From: Serinus canaria
Taxonomy: Eukaryota; Chordata; Aves; Passeriformes; Fringillidae
Reading direction: 5' to 3'
DNA: 64,000 nt
Assembly (NCBI RefSeq): GCF_022539315.1
Contig: NC_066323.1
Coordinates: 13,753,719 to 13,817,718, forward strand
Shown: one piece after another, positions 48,001 to 60,300 of the stretch
Layout: every line of letters starts with the position of its first letter
Position numbering within the stretch: position 1 is the first letter of the stretch
Position numbers and translations under genes: made by a program
The notes under the pieces: generated by a model
Seen by the model: only the letters and a program-made list of their open reading frames with translations
Databases searched by the model: none
Told to the model about the DNA's origin: nothing

Positions 48001-49036
48001 AACACTTTTGATTGCTTTTATAATGTATGGTGACAAGCCTAACTCCATTAACCTACTGAGGCTTAAAATTATTATTGGGCTCACTGTCCTCACCACTAAA
48101 GGATAATAAAGATGTCACAGCATATTATTTAAAGAAAGTTACCATTAAATAGACAAAGAAAGAAGTAATTGATACAGGTACAAGGTTTCAAATGTACTCT
48201 GCCTATACTTATGAAAGCTTTCAAGGAATGCCTGTATTTTAAAGCAGAAAACATCACAGATTTGTGCTACACATTTACAAAGATTAAATAAGAAGTGCAG
48301 CCTTAAGCTTTTCTACAGAGAAACATCAGCCACCTGGGGCAGAGCCTGAACACGAGGCAAGCAGAACAGAGACGTTTCTTGCAGAAAAAGAAAAAAAAAA
48401 CCACATGTAAGGAGTGGATGGGAACCAATTTGCCAGCAGTGGGGAGGGAAACCCCAGAATCACCCAGCTCCTCACTACGGCAAAGGCAAGTCAGGACTCT
48501 GAGGTCCTCAGATGCCCACACTGCTCTTGCAGGTGAGCATAAACTCCTGTTATACAGCAGCTCCTGTTATACAACTGCTTCATTTTGGTAATTCCCTCTT
48601 TTATACTAACACTGAAATCCTTTTGGCATTATTTTCTAATTTCAGCATTGTTCCCTGCTGTCCACTCACATGAAGGAAAACTAAAACAGCTCCAGCACAG
48701 CATTTTCCTTTCTCTCTACTACATATGACCTTAATAGACATCTGAAGACTCAGAAAAACATGCAGCACTCAAATCAGATTACAAACAACATATGCACCAG
48801 CAAGTACTTCATTTCTACAGAGCTGTTGTTTTGTTGTTCGCTTTTTAAAGGTTGTTTTCATCATTTTTCTTCTGCAGAGAATGTGCACAGTAAAAAGGAA
48901 GGCCTGAGAGAAATTAGAGCTAGAAACCGTTGACAGGTCTTCCTAAGCCTGTAAGTTTTCAAACCCAAGACATCCAATTAAGAAATAAAAGACAAAATCA
49001 CCTGTCTTCATAGATAAAGAACATAGATAAAGAAAT
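45020..49036. other. Unique AT-rich non-coding stretch
   Basis: I see no gene or mobile element. A minus-strand open frame of 103 codons (47,178-47,489) contains a consensus-like donor (GTGCAG/GTGAGG, at 47,418) but only a weak acceptor. A 17-bp-period tandem duplication of CTCCTGTTATACA lies at 48,544-48,573, and an A10 run at 48,391-48,400. Confidence 0.5.
48544..48573 (+). repeat. Short tandem duplication, period 17
   Basis: CTCCTGTTATACA occurs at 48,544 and again at 48,561. Only two copies are present. Confidence 0.9.
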
Positions 49037-49073
49037 GAAAAAAAAAACCAAAAAAAAAAAGGGGGGAAAAAAG
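49037..49073 (+). repeat. Purine-rich A/G low-complexity tract
   Basis: A10, CC, A11, G6 and A6 follow one another, almost unbroken purine on the plus strand. This is a poly-A-like tract with a G6 island. Confidence 0.92.
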
Positions 49074-49632
49074 GAACCAACCAAAAAAACTGAACAAAAA
49101 TCAAAACTAAAGTGCTCTTCACGTATTTCTAGATCCCCCAGGAGATAGAGGGGCCCACGTCACTGCCTCCCTCAACACAAAGAAAAACAGGGTGGAAAAT
49201 AGGGGAACATATCTCCCTAATAAAAATAAGCAGCATATTTAAACAGGGACAGCAGTAGGACTGTTAAACTAGCAATAGTTTTGAGCAATTTAATAAGCAG
49301 CATTTTAAATAGCATCTAGACATGCCATATCTGGTATGAGCAATTTTAGCTGAGTGAGTCACTTCTATATGCTTGGATGGGATGAACTTGAATTTGGCCA
49401 TGCCAATTAAAGCTCAGCATTCTAAGCTACTGAACTAAAAATGTATTTTGAAATCTCTCCTTCTAAATATTCTTCATTTCCAGGAGGTGGGGGAAATATG
49501 AGCACCAAATGCAGTCTTTGGAAATCAGCTGAGTCATGAACTAGAAAAAGAAAAAGGCTATCTCCAAAAGATTACAGCTACTTATAAAACTCAATTCAAC
49601 CAAAAGCCAGGAGAAATTAAGAAAATAATGCA
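49074..49632. other. AT-rich non-coding stretch
   Basis: I see nothing recognisable here. Confidence 0.55.
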
Positions 49633-49656
49633 GAAAAAAGAATGCATTCTTTTTTC
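49633..49656. repeat. Perfect 24-bp palindrome
   Basis: The half-site GAAAAAAGAATG is followed at once by its exact reverse complement CATTCTTTTTTC, with ATGCAT in the centre and no mismatch. By a rough base-composition estimate this is expected about once in several megabases of random DNA. Five bases after it begins a perfect octamer (ATTTGCAT, 49,661-49,668). It could be a cruciform-prone site or a binding site, or be chance. Confidence 0.97.
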
Positions 49657-49660
49657 ATTC

Positions 49661-49668
49661 ATTTGCAT
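49661..49668 (-). promoter_or_regulatory. POU octamer motif
   Basis: ATTTGCAT is the reverse complement of the consensus octamer ATGCAAAT. The same 8-mer occurs on one strand or the other at 3,445, 9,740, 10,805, 14,280, 40,026, 42,607, 44,471 and 57,278. Binding is not implied by the motif alone. Confidence 0.3.
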
Positions 49669-50940
49669 AGAAAGCAGCAAGGCTACAGATAACTTACTAA
49701 GAATAAAAAGAAATTCAAATAATTGTGGAACTTAATTGTGTTATGATGTCCAAGTAAAACTTAGTATCTCTAGTTATTAAATCTAAATAATAAGAATGGA
49801 ATTCTGATGGACTTTAAACAGAAAGGTCAAACAAATGCCTCAAAGAGCAAATCTATGCCAATAATAGAAAACATAGATTTGTATAAAGATATTGCAAAAC
49901 TGGAGTAATTTGCCCAGATCTAGACAGAAAAGCAAAACTTCTGCCTTTTCCTTTTTTTTTCTTTTTAATGGCTAAGCTTCTGCTGCAGCTAGACATAAAC
50001 AGGAACCAGAAGATTGGCTTTAAATGAATCATTGTATTATTGCTGAACCATTTCTCTAAATTTTGCCATACATACATTTGTAACAATCACAAAGGCAAAA
50101 GAAAGGAATGCTTATACAAATCATGCCATGTGTCTATCATGAATCCTGTCATTTCAAGACCAGAGTAGAAGAATAAACAATTTCTTTACAGAAGGAAAGA
50201 GAACCAGTGCCTGGTGGCCCAGCACAGCTGCAGTGCAGCACAGAACAGCTGGTTTCACAAGCCACAGCCCTGGCCTGTCACACATGTTCAGCTGAAATTA
50301 GAAACAGCAGAGTTCAGGGGTTAAGAGAGAAGTTTATATGACACACCAACCACCCAGAGCATTACTGGAATTTGCTGGTGAACTCTCACTCAGGGGAAGA
50401 ATTTGTCAGGGAGGTTTTCAGCAGAGAAACAGTGAATGGGAGCTCTCAACCCCTCAATTTTTAACCCACTGTCCTGGCAGTAAGCAGGCTGGAGAACAAG
50501 AAACAATGTTTAATCAAGCAGAAGTTTCACAGTACATTTCTATGGTTTCTGGTTTTAATTTGATCAGTGCAGCCCACACTAACATACTCTAAATTGAAAT
50601 GCAGTGTTGTGTGCTAACCACCATGAGAGCAGTGAGACATCCACTATTTCCTTCATCTACATTTCGTGTTCAAGCTTCTCTCAAACTGCTCATCCCACAT
50701 GGAAAAACAATTTCTACTCTGATTTCTTTTCCCAATCCTCTACCACTTTCTGCAGTCAGGGGCTTTATACTTCCCTCTCAGCAGGCAGGAGACTACAAAA
50801 AATCTATAATCTCATATGGAACACAGGTTATGTTTTTATTTAAAGTCACTATTATAATGCAATGGAGCTTCACCAGTTTCCACAGCCAAAACTTCAGTAC
50901 CATTTAGCAGAGCTTTTCTACACATAAGGAGTCTCAACAT
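49669..50940. other. Unique non-coding stretch
   Basis: A pyrimidine tract lies at 49,942-49,966. Several unrecognised open frames of about 80-100 codons lie at 50,338-50,907 (+) and overlap in two frames. No gene or repeat is identified up to the LTR target-site duplication. Confidence 0.5.
50935..50940. repeat. Target-site duplication, left copy
   Basis: CAACAT lies directly before the LTR and is repeated exactly at 51,334-51,339 directly after it. Confidence 0.85.
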
Positions 50941-51128
50941 TGTCACAGCACATGTCACAGCTGAGACAGCCATGATATGCAGTATCACCACACAATCTCA
51001 CCAAGCTTCAACCCATACACAGCAACACCCTACCACTTCAGAAGGCTTCAGGTGTCTGCCCATGCAGAATAACACCCCATGACTTCAGAAGGCTGCAAGC
51101 ATCTGCCCTTCTGGTTCTTTGGCCCAGC

Positions 51129-51136
51129 CTTTTATC
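51129..51136 (-). promoter_or_regulatory. LTR TATA-like box
   Basis: The minus strand reads AGGGGATAAAAGGCTGGG. With the CCAAT box about 80 bases upstream it forms a plausible LTR promoter driving transcription leftwards. Confidence 0.55.
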
Positions 51137-51142
51137 CCCTCC

Positions 51143-51204
51143 TGTTGATGCCTTGCACCTGTGTGCCCCTCATTGTTGATGCCTTGCACCTGTGTGCCCT
51201 CTGT
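51143..51204 (-). repeat. 31-bp tandem duplication inside the LTR
   Basis: The unit, containing GATGCCTTGCACCTGTGTGC, occurs twice head to tail; the copies differ only near the right end. It lies between the CCAAT box and the TATA box, the U3 position where retroviral LTRs often carry repeated enhancer units. Confidence 0.93.
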
Positions 51205-51333
51205 TCCCTTTGGTGATTGGTCAGTGCCCCTGGGCACTCCATGGCTCATTGCTGTCAGTGCTGCTCACCTGCTGCTCACAGCTGTAAGCAATTGGCTTGG
51301 TTACAGCTCCCACAGCCCCACTCCCAATTACCA

Positions 51334-51339
51334 CAACAT
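51334..51339. repeat. Target-site duplication, right copy
   Basis: CAACAT directly follows the CA end of the LTR, matching the left copy at 50,935-50,940. Confidence 0.85.
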
Positions 51340-54300
51340 CTCTACTACACAAGATCTGCTAGTTATTTATTTAATTATTGTAATAATTATTATTAGAATA
51401 ATTTATTCTTGGAAAGACATTGCAGTCTCTTATTTAGTGTTTTATCTGTCTGCTCTACCAAAGGACAATTGCAGGAAGGTAAGAATTTACTCGCTTTAGA
51501 GGCTTTACCAGCAATACTAACACTGCAGCCTTTGAGGAGCTCATGCCAAAACAATTCTTCCAGTCTAGACCCTCTTGGTCACCTTGGGGAGAACAATCAC
51601 CTCCCCACTGCTGGGAACTTCCAGCATTGTCCTGCTGCAAAGTGTCAGTCCCAACATCACAGACCAGTGCTTATTCCTGAGAACATCCTCACTGCCAGTA
51701 CTGTCTCATGCCACTTGTCACAGCACTGAAGTGAATACTCATCACTGATGGATTCCCTCTCCCCACAATGGATACGCTATCTGACCTTCTAATGCTGTCA
51801 TTTCAAGGATAGAATAAAGGGAATTGAGAGGCATTGTTTAAAAATCAGCCATATAATGTGGATCTTACTGAAAGTTATTGGAACATCATTCATGCAGTCA
51901 CATCATCCTCAGAAAAAGAGCCCTGCATTCCAGCCTTCCTCATTCATTGTCATAAATGGGTAATTGGCATCATTAACATTCTTCCCAGCTGGAAAGAATG
52001 CCCTTCTACATTGCAGCTAAAATAATAGGTTGTTCAGAGATGCCTGTTCTTCCACAGACATTCAATGGCAACTTCAATTTTCTATTTATTCCTTTTATGT
52101 ACTAGCATTTTATTTCATAAGGTATTCCTTGTATTTTTAAGGAAGGTAAAATATATCATTCAGAGAACAAATCCTGAAGCAACTATAATTCAACAATGAC
52201 TATTTTGGCATTTCAGCTTTACTATATCATATCCATTCCTATGACTGGGAAAAACAGAACTATAACTGCTAAAAGAATCTCACTGTGTGAAACCAAAACC
52301 ACAAATCCCTTTTATACAGAGAGCATACAGTGGAAATTAACACCAAGTGACAGAAACTTAGGTTTTTGTTATGGAAGTTTATGCAAGCTGTGATTTGTAT
52401 GTCTATTTATATGAAAAGCCAGTTCTCTTTACATAATTAGAACAGCTCTTGAGGCAGGAAGAACATAATAGGCAGTAATGACTTTGGAGGGAGAAAGCCT
52501 CTCTGGAGTCAGCACTACATCACAGCCAAAGCACGTTGCATAAGGAGAGTTCTCAAAACAAGAGACAAAAGCAATCTGGGGGAGGAGCAGCATTTAGCTG
52601 CAGACATTTTTCCTACTCCTTGGCTGTGAACATGAATGGCTGGAAAACTGACAAGTTTTCACAGGCATGACTGAGCCCAGTCTTGACTAAGAATTAACTG
52701 GGACATAAGGCTTTGGCTGCCCAAAATTACTAGCATGGACAAAAATTAAAACTAAAATTACCTTCACTATCTGTATCAGTGTAAGAAAAGAAATGTCCAT
52801 AAGCAATTGGGAATGGCACTGTTTATTGCTTGGCAGGAATCCATCATTACTATGGGCTAATGAGAACTGAAAAGAAGAAAATTAACCTGAGTGTTGTTCC
52901 AACCTGGACAATAAAAAGTAGTAAATTCTTTTTTGTCCAAATTGAAAAATAAGTTAATTTTGTTTACACCTATGATTGCCATAGATTATGGCTTCATTTT
53001 TTTGAGCTAATTTGATCACACTTTGGGCATTTCATACTTCATCTGCACTTTTATTTCCAGCTCTTGCAAGTGCCCTGCTGGGGTGCACAGAGACTCTACA
53101 AATCTTCACTGAGCTGCTGAATCAATCAGCAGGAAGGGTCCATGGTAAGGCTAAACCAAGTTTCCCTGTTAATGACACTGCCCCACAGCAATATTGATGT
53201 GTAGCAATTATTGATGTGAGCTCTACCTTCAAGACAGTGAAGGCCAGCATCACCAGAGTCCCATGGCAGTTCTGGCAGCTCCCACCCACAGCCCCTAGGC
53301 AAGCACTCAGAGCAGGGTGGCAGAGCTAACTGAGCACTACCTGCATGTCCCATCTAGAACAGTGCAGTCAGAACTGTGCCTTCACACTTCATATAGCTAT
53401 GGGTTACAGATGAAACTGAACTTTTCCATTTGCTCATGACAGAAGATAAAAGGCTCTGCAGTACTTTGTACTTCTTAGAAATGAGACTGAGCTGACAGGC
53501 TTACTGCACTCATGACACTTGAAACCATGCTGACTGGACAAAAAAACCTGATGAGCAAGTTCCATGGCAGAGTCTGGCAAGCAGCTTCCAAACATGGTTA
53601 TCTCTTTACAATCAAACAGAAAAACTGCACTGTAGCCACACTTAAAAAACACTAGCAGGTAGAAAAATAAAAAATTATGAATTAAGTTCTCAATTTCTCT
53701 TAAAAAACTCCAAAAAAATCTGTGTCCATTTATATCATTTGGTTTACAAAATTATCCCTTACCATTCCTATTCCAGCCAATATAAGTGAGTTAATTATAC
53801 ACCTTAAAAATAACGTCAGCCCACTTGACATTACCTGACACAAAACCAAAAGCTTAAAATAATTGCTGCTGTCTTATCTCAAGGACTAAAACTTACAAAA
53901 AATTAGGTGAATGAATAATTCTGCATCCAAGATTATCCACATTGACTTCAATATATGTAGAGTCAGCTTTAATATCAAATTCCACCTATTTGTAAATTCC
54001 ATACACCTGAGGATATTCTACAAACACTGAGTAACAAACATTGGTTTAGAGGATATGAACTGCACAAAAAACAGACACAGGAAAAAAATACTATCTAAAT
54101 GTGCAGTTCTAAAAGTTATAATGTCTACACAGAACCATAGTCCTGGAAATGGGGAATCATAATTCGTTGAAAATCACCTGCTAGTTAAACTGCAGAATTA
54201 TGAGCAACTTCTTGGTTACATTTGGGCCAATAGTGAAAGATGGGAAAGGTTGTGGAAACCTGCAAGTTTGAAACCAAATTGCAGATAAAAACAGGGTTGA

Positions 54301-54524
54301 ATAACAGGGAAATCATGGTGGAGAGCAAACATGTAAAACCTGACAGTAATACTGATTAGCTTTCATCATATATTAGTATTCTTTTTCTGAAGGCTGCTCA
54401 TAAGATATATAACTTCTTTTCCCTGTGTGTTGGCTTCATATTCTCCACTATACATATGCTGCTGTGCATCAAAAACAACTCACAAAACATTCAAAAAGAA
54501 GGTTCAGTACCACTTTGATCTTAC
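51340..54524. other. Unique non-coding stretch
   Basis: The start is very AT-rich, with TTATTTATTTAATTATTG and an AATTATT/AATAATT inverted pair (51,373-51,390). A 9-bp microexon-like segment lies at 52,762-52,770. A possible reverse-transcriptase-like peptide (53,204-53,329) is weak. No gene is identified. Confidence 0.5.
52762..52770 (-). other. 9-nt microexon-like segment (minus)
   Basis: On the minus strand, the acceptor TTTCTTTTCTTACACTGATACAG is directly followed by ATAGTGAAG and then the donor GTAATT. Nine bases would add three residues (IVK in frame 0) without shifting frame, the usual form of neuronal microexons. Nothing but the splice sites supports it. Confidence 0.13.
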
Positions 54525-54554
54525 CATCTTTGACAGCACCAGGTTTTTGTAAGG
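54525..54554 (-). other. Small cassette-exon-like segment (minus), 30 bp
   Basis: On the minus strand, the acceptor ACCTAAAACTTTTAAACAG and the consensus-like donor ATG/GTAAGA frame 30 bases. They are open in frame 0 (PYKNLVLSKM) and frame-preserving. Family unknown. Confidence 0.13.
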
Positions 54555-57200
54555 CTGTTTAAAAGTTTTAGGTTTATAGAAACAGAAGTGTTACTACCAG
54601 AGCTGCTCTCCTATGAGATCATGGCAGCCATGGCAGGCAGTGGCAAGGCCACTGGAAATGCTTGTTGTTGTATAAAAAGTACAGCAAATCATGATGATGT
54701 CCCAGTACCCTGTGTAGCTATGGTTTGGAGAGGTGATCACAAGATAACAGGAATGTTTCAGCTGTTGCTGGTCCCTGCTTGCACAGCATCAAGGCCTCTT
54801 CCATTTGCCATGCTCCCTGCAAGTGAGGAGCCTGGGGGTGCAGGAAAAGCTGGGAGGGGGCACAGCCAGGACAGCTGACCACAGGGATGTTCCATACCAT
54901 TCTGCATCATGCTCAGCATATGGAAGAAAAGGGAGAAATTTAGCAGTACAGTCCTAAGATTCCCAAACAACCATTACCTATGGTGAAGCTCAGCTTCACT
55001 GAAAATGGCTAAATATCTGCCTTTCCACAGGAGGCAGAGAATGAATTCCTTATTTTACTTGGCTTGTGCATTAGCTTTTACTTTACCTAATGAACTGCTT
55101 TTTTCCAACCCCTGGAGTGTTCTCATGTGTATGACACAGTTCAGACAGTTCTACAGTCATTGTAGAGCTTCTGGTTCAGGTATCCAATCAGGGAAATCAG
55201 AGGTGGATAATGCCAGTGAACTGCTATCACATAGCTCACTTCTGTTCTCACTGCCAATGTAGGGCATCTTTTTTGATGTAGATGACAGTGTCCCTTCCCA
55301 TCCCATTTATACTCTTTCTACTGCTCCCATTCCCCTCAGGAATCTCTTGTGCAATAGTCTAATCTCACTGAGCTAAACTGAAATGTAGACTATCCTTCCT
55401 TCCTAGGGAATAAGAACAAGGTACAATTTCCCTTTCATTTGGTGCTGTACTCAGACCTCAAGTTGTAACACACAAAATTCAGCAGGATACCTTTGAAAGT
55501 ACTGAAAGACCCAGGTGAGCACTGGAGAGAGCTTTGGCTCCAGTCTTGCTTCTCAAGAAGGGCAGCTGAACCAGAAGTTAAATATCACTGGCATGTAAAT
55601 CACTATAGCCTTAAACAATCATAGAAAAGACACTCAGGACTGTTTCTGAGCTAGTGCTTCCTGAAGTCTCCCTGAAGTCCCTGAAACTTGCTCAGTGTTT
55701 TGCTCCAACAAAACCAAAAATTATGAAAAATATTCACCAAAGCAAAAAAATATATTTCTTTGCACTACTGAAAAATCAGTTATTAGAAACACAAAATAAA
55801 TTAGTTGTAGTATATGGACACTCAATCATTTTAGTTCCTAGTATGACAAGGCTATTAGTCTTAACGTTTTAAGCTGCCTTCATAAGCTTTAGGTCCAAAA
55901 TTTCCATCCACCTCCACAGGCTCTTAACCTGAACCCAAGTCTGTAAGATCCTATTAGCTCTGCAGTTTCTACATGTCCCTTTTCTTTATTCTAACCACAA
56001 GAAGAATGAAACCATGAAAAATTTTCAGAGACCTTTTCCAGAGGCAATTTAGCATTTCTTAGGACATTTTGGCAAGCTAGCAAATCCATCAGCCTCTATT
56101 CACAGGTGAGCCTTTGCCTCTGAGTAACTGGTAAATGCTCTTCACTTCCGAGCCAGCACATCCAGACTGACACCCTGTGTCCCCTTGCTCTGAGAACAGC
56201 TGGGTTCATGACAGGGAGGTCAGTGCATGGGGCAAATCCTAATAAATAATAGAAGATAGTTAAATCTCACTGCTTCAACATTATTCTTTTCATTTCAGCT
56301 CAACACTCTGAATCCAAGAGAGAATCCCATTCTTGGATAATAGCTAATGCTATGATATTTTTGTTTAAACTTTTTGATTCATAAGAGAAATTTCACTTCC
56401 TTCTCCCTGCCTATTAAGAAAATCGAGGAGTTTACATAGATCCAACTGTTTAACCAATAATTTACCACCTTTCCCAGTATTTTCAACAGTATTTTTTACC
56501 CAATCAGAGCCAAGGCTAATATCCAGACATACAATCCATTCTCCAATACAGCAAAAGGCCAAAATGACATTTCACAAACAGCAAGATTTTTAAGTAGGCA
56601 TCCATCAAAAATGCATTTTTCCTCAGTACCTTGGCCTTGAAAACACTGCATTTTCCAATTTCCTACATGCTGCTTAATGTATGCAGTGTCAGTCACACCA
56701 CATTGTGTCATTTTATATAGCAGGTCAGCAGGAGCCACCATGTTCAGAGGTATCTGATATTTTGCCAAATCATTTGGCACATCTCAAATTCTCATCAGTT
56801 TGAATTACTTGTAGATCATTTCAAAAGAGGCACATAATTATTGGCAATCATTCAGAAAATGGCAGACAGTCTGAGTGCTTTGCTGGACTTTCCCTCCATC
56901 TAGAAACTGCAAGATAGACAGATTTCCCTGAAACAATGTAACTGCATGTCAGATTAATACCTGTGCAATTCTTGCTTACGTTTACTGTTTTGGGGAAATG
57001 TTTTACAATTCTTCCTTTCAGTGAATAGTACTTCACTCTACAGCTTCCCTAAAGGCAGCTCATAACCAGTGTTTTTAGGAATACTAATTTATGACCCTGA
57101 GGCAGAGATTAAATAATACTGGATTGAAGTATTAATTCACTAGCATACACTTTCTAAACTAAGAATGTGTCTTTCATTCTGTAAAACACTTAATTTTTAT
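54555..57200. other. Unique non-coding stretch
   Basis: A GC-richer patch at 54,590-54,880 is open on both strands without recognisable protein. 'CCTGAAGT(C)' is repeated three times at 55,661-55,687. I see no gene or mobile element. Confidence 0.5.
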
Positions 57201-57330
57201 AGGAAAGCCATACCAACTAGGATAATTAAAGCATTCTTTGCATCAAACTCGAGGTGATAAACCCCCTTGTTATTATTATGCAAATCTGGTTTTGTGTCAC
57301 TTAGCACATTGCACTAGGAGCACAAGAGGT
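57200..57330. promoter_or_regulatory. CNE-like block with octamer
   Basis: The block contains GATAATTAAAG, TTTGCATCAAA, a GTGATAAA motif and a perfect octamer in ATTATGCAAAT (57,278-57,285), all within about 70 bases. The motif density resembles that of developmental enhancers. This is inference from motifs alone. Confidence 0.22.
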
Positions 57331-60300
57331 AAACAGTGCCACATTGATAGTTAAATTCTGCTTACACAAACAGGAGCATCCTTGAAAAGGCCACAGGTAG
57401 TGAGAGGAAAACAAATCCCAGACTATATGTATCATAACAGTGAGATATTTTTCCACAAATGGCTGCAAAACAGAGCTTCTTTCTGTGTAGAAGAACCTTG
57501 CTGTTGGAAACTACAGGAAACAATACAAGCTCTTCAACCAGTTGTAAAAGAGGCTCCCATAAACAGAGAAAAGACTGCAGAGCAGTAAATAAACCAAAGG
57601 CTAAAGATCTGTAGTGTGTTTGCACTGATGCAAACATGGGCCAAGAAGACTGACCAGCAACACAAGTCTGATGGATCTGACAGATGATGTGTTTGGGGAT
57701 GTGCCAAAAGCCTGCAGCCTCACCCAAGGGCAGTCAGTGAGATCCTAGACTGAAATGTCAACACGCAAGAGCCCATTTATGAAATACAAACCCCCAAGCA
57801 GAGAGGACTTGACATTTCCATAGGTTCTTTAGCATCCCCACTTTCTCAAGTATAGCTTTCTAATTTAAAAGCTTTGATTTTAGTAAACAGTAACTTAAAA
57901 CGGGCATAAAAGTTGATTTATATAGCTAGCAAACCAAATTTACAGAATATACCCCAAATCAAAGCCAAATCCAAAGGCCCCCTGAATTGAGTTATAAGAG
58001 TATCTGCATCCTACCAGCAGATAAAAAGAAAAATTTGTGGTGTTTGATCATGACAACAAAAGCTGGCCATTGAGTGCATGTTTGTAGAGAAAACAAGGAA
58101 GATGGAGACTGTAAAACTCATTCCACCTTGAAAAAGGTGTGGCAAGCATCTCTTCAGCCTGAGAATGAGACCAGCTCAAAACTGAACAAGAAGCTTTCAC
58201 TGTGATTTGCCAAATAGTGACAATTATTTCAAGTGAGAATATTTTATCTTGTGTGGGGGATAAAATAAATTTTAAGCATTGCAAGACAGCTAAAAGTTAC
58301 TCAAAACTATATCTAATTTTCACCTACAGTTTCACTAAACATAGGGATTCCAACATAAGGAGTTTGAAAGCAAGCCTGAAAGCTCTGTGACCTCAGGGAC
58401 CCCTGAGAAGGGGTTTTGCTGTCATATACAGCCACCACCTGTTAAAGATGAAGGAGTCATCCACAAAGTGGAAGGAAAAGGGTGGAGGAGATCTGAGGGT
58501 CAGGAGAAAAAAGGAACAGTTGTGTCTAGCAGAGGTGACACTGTATAATAACAAACCTTACATGAAACTGGTTTAATTTTTATAGTTAAATGAAATCCAT
58601 TGTCCAAAGAATTTAATTTTGCAAATTCTCAGTAGAAAAGGCTTGCTTAAGATGTGGTGAAAGTGAGGAGAAATTTTGTTTTTATATTCCATTCTATATT
58701 GAACAATAGCACTTGTCTAAAACTGGGCTTAGACTCATATTACTTGTAATTGCATTTTCCTTTCAATCACTTTCTTTTTCCCAGTGAAGTTCCCTCTAAG
58801 TGAAAGGTCTCTTTTCTCCACTGTCTATAAAAGCAGCTGTGCAGCAAATCTAAATAAGGGTAGATACAGAAATATACCACCAACGTTTCTTTACTAATTT
58901 TTCCTGTTCTATAGGCACTTCATCTAGGCTACTATCATAATATTAGTAATTTGAAGCCTATCCCAAAAAAACCCAGTACAATAAGGTTTCTGATCAGAGA
59001 TTACACAAAACAGAAGTTTCATCACAGAAGAACACGTGTGCTTTCAAATTTTGCTTCCAGAAATGAATTCATTCTTTTAAAAATCAAGTGATTGTTTTCA
59101 GTCAAGAAAAATACTTTCTTTTCTCCTAAAAAGTAATTTTTTTTCTCCTTTCCTAGCATTTAAAGAACAGTAGCAAAATATTTGGACATAAGTAGTCAGC
59201 ATGAGATCCAACCACATACAGGGCTTGTGTCCAGATGTTCATTTGTTCACAAGCTTGAGCATTAAAAGTTCCAAAGAGCAGCAATGTGAAAAGCAGAAGT
59301 ACACAGTGAGAAAGATAAATCCTTTCAGAGCCCATCTAGTATCTACAAATTATATTGGAGAGATAAGGAAATATCACTACATGTCCTTCTAATTCCCCCA
59401 AAATTACTGCAGTTTCTGGTTTCATTTAAAAGAAGGTACATGTTTCTCTTTATCAAAAAAGAATTTCAGTACAGACATGAGGTAAAAACCCAGGGTAGGA
59501 CAGGGGTTATAGTCTTCCAAAAGACTGTTGGTATTTACTTCAGGTAAACAAACAGCTATTTACTTCATTTGAAATTGATGTCTTCTTTCAACACTATGGT
59601 TCAGCTTGAAAAGCCTTAGAATCTGACTTCGACTTATATCTTTCATTATTTATAACAACTCCCACAAACAAGTTCATCTGTTTCCTTGTTTTTTACCCAG
59701 ATTTAGAAAAGTTTTGGAACACCGAGCTCCAGTCAGTCATGAGCAGTGTCAGAGCCCATAAGAACCCAGCCAAGTTCTGCTCTGGAACAACAGGGTACTT
59801 TAGAAGGGGCCTTTGGCCCAAGGAGCTTAAACTTTTGAACACTAAAAGCTGTTCTGCACACCTTGAGCCAGGGTTAACTGCACTGCAAACATAAGTGTCA
59901 GGCTTCACAAGTGTAGGATTTTAACAGATAATTATGGAAAAATAAAGGATCAAGCTGAAAATAAGATCACTTAATTATACAGCTGGGTATTATATAAGTA
60001 CAGTACAGGCTGATGGCACCTGAAGGTACTAATTATCATTACTATTTCAAGAAATATCTTCCAAGCAGATGTAAGCCATCACTTGCTCATGCATTTTGCC
60101 AGTTACAGGTATCTCAGGGGAATTTTTTTCTTTTTTTTTTTAATTTATTTTGAAATAACAATAAAAGTTTAATTTAGTGATCATTTTTGTTCCATCCTAC
60201 TACTTATTTCACTAGGAACACTTTTTGTGCTTGAAATTGAAAGCATATTTTAGCACTTTTCAGAACTAAGCAAGAACATATAATCCATAGGCAATCCTAT

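Larger units (their letters stand above)
50941..51333 (-). mobile_element. Solo LTR of an endogenous retrovirus (ERVK-like)
   Basis: The element starts TG and ends CA on the plus strand, is 393 bp long and is flanked by exact 6-bp direct repeats (CAACAT). A 6-bp duplication is typical of class II (ERVK-like) avian elements. Its transcription direction is minus: a CCAAT box (51,216-51,220) lies about 80 bases upstream of a TATA-like GATAAAAG (51,129-51,136). It has an almost exact 31-bp tandem duplication near the promoter (51,143-51,173 and 51,174-51,204) and a degenerate 47-bp duplication downstream of the TATA box (ACTTCAGAAGG at 51,035 and 51,082). No gag, pol or env sequence adjoins, so it is a solo LTR left by recombination. 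I see no clear AATAAA. Confidence 0.85.

Noticed and set aside
53204..53329. Reverse-transcriptase-like peptide (IIDVSSTFKTV...)
   Set aside because: Only a few residues resemble a LINE motif, the second conserved residue after F is wrong (K for D or N), and nothing around it aligns by eye.
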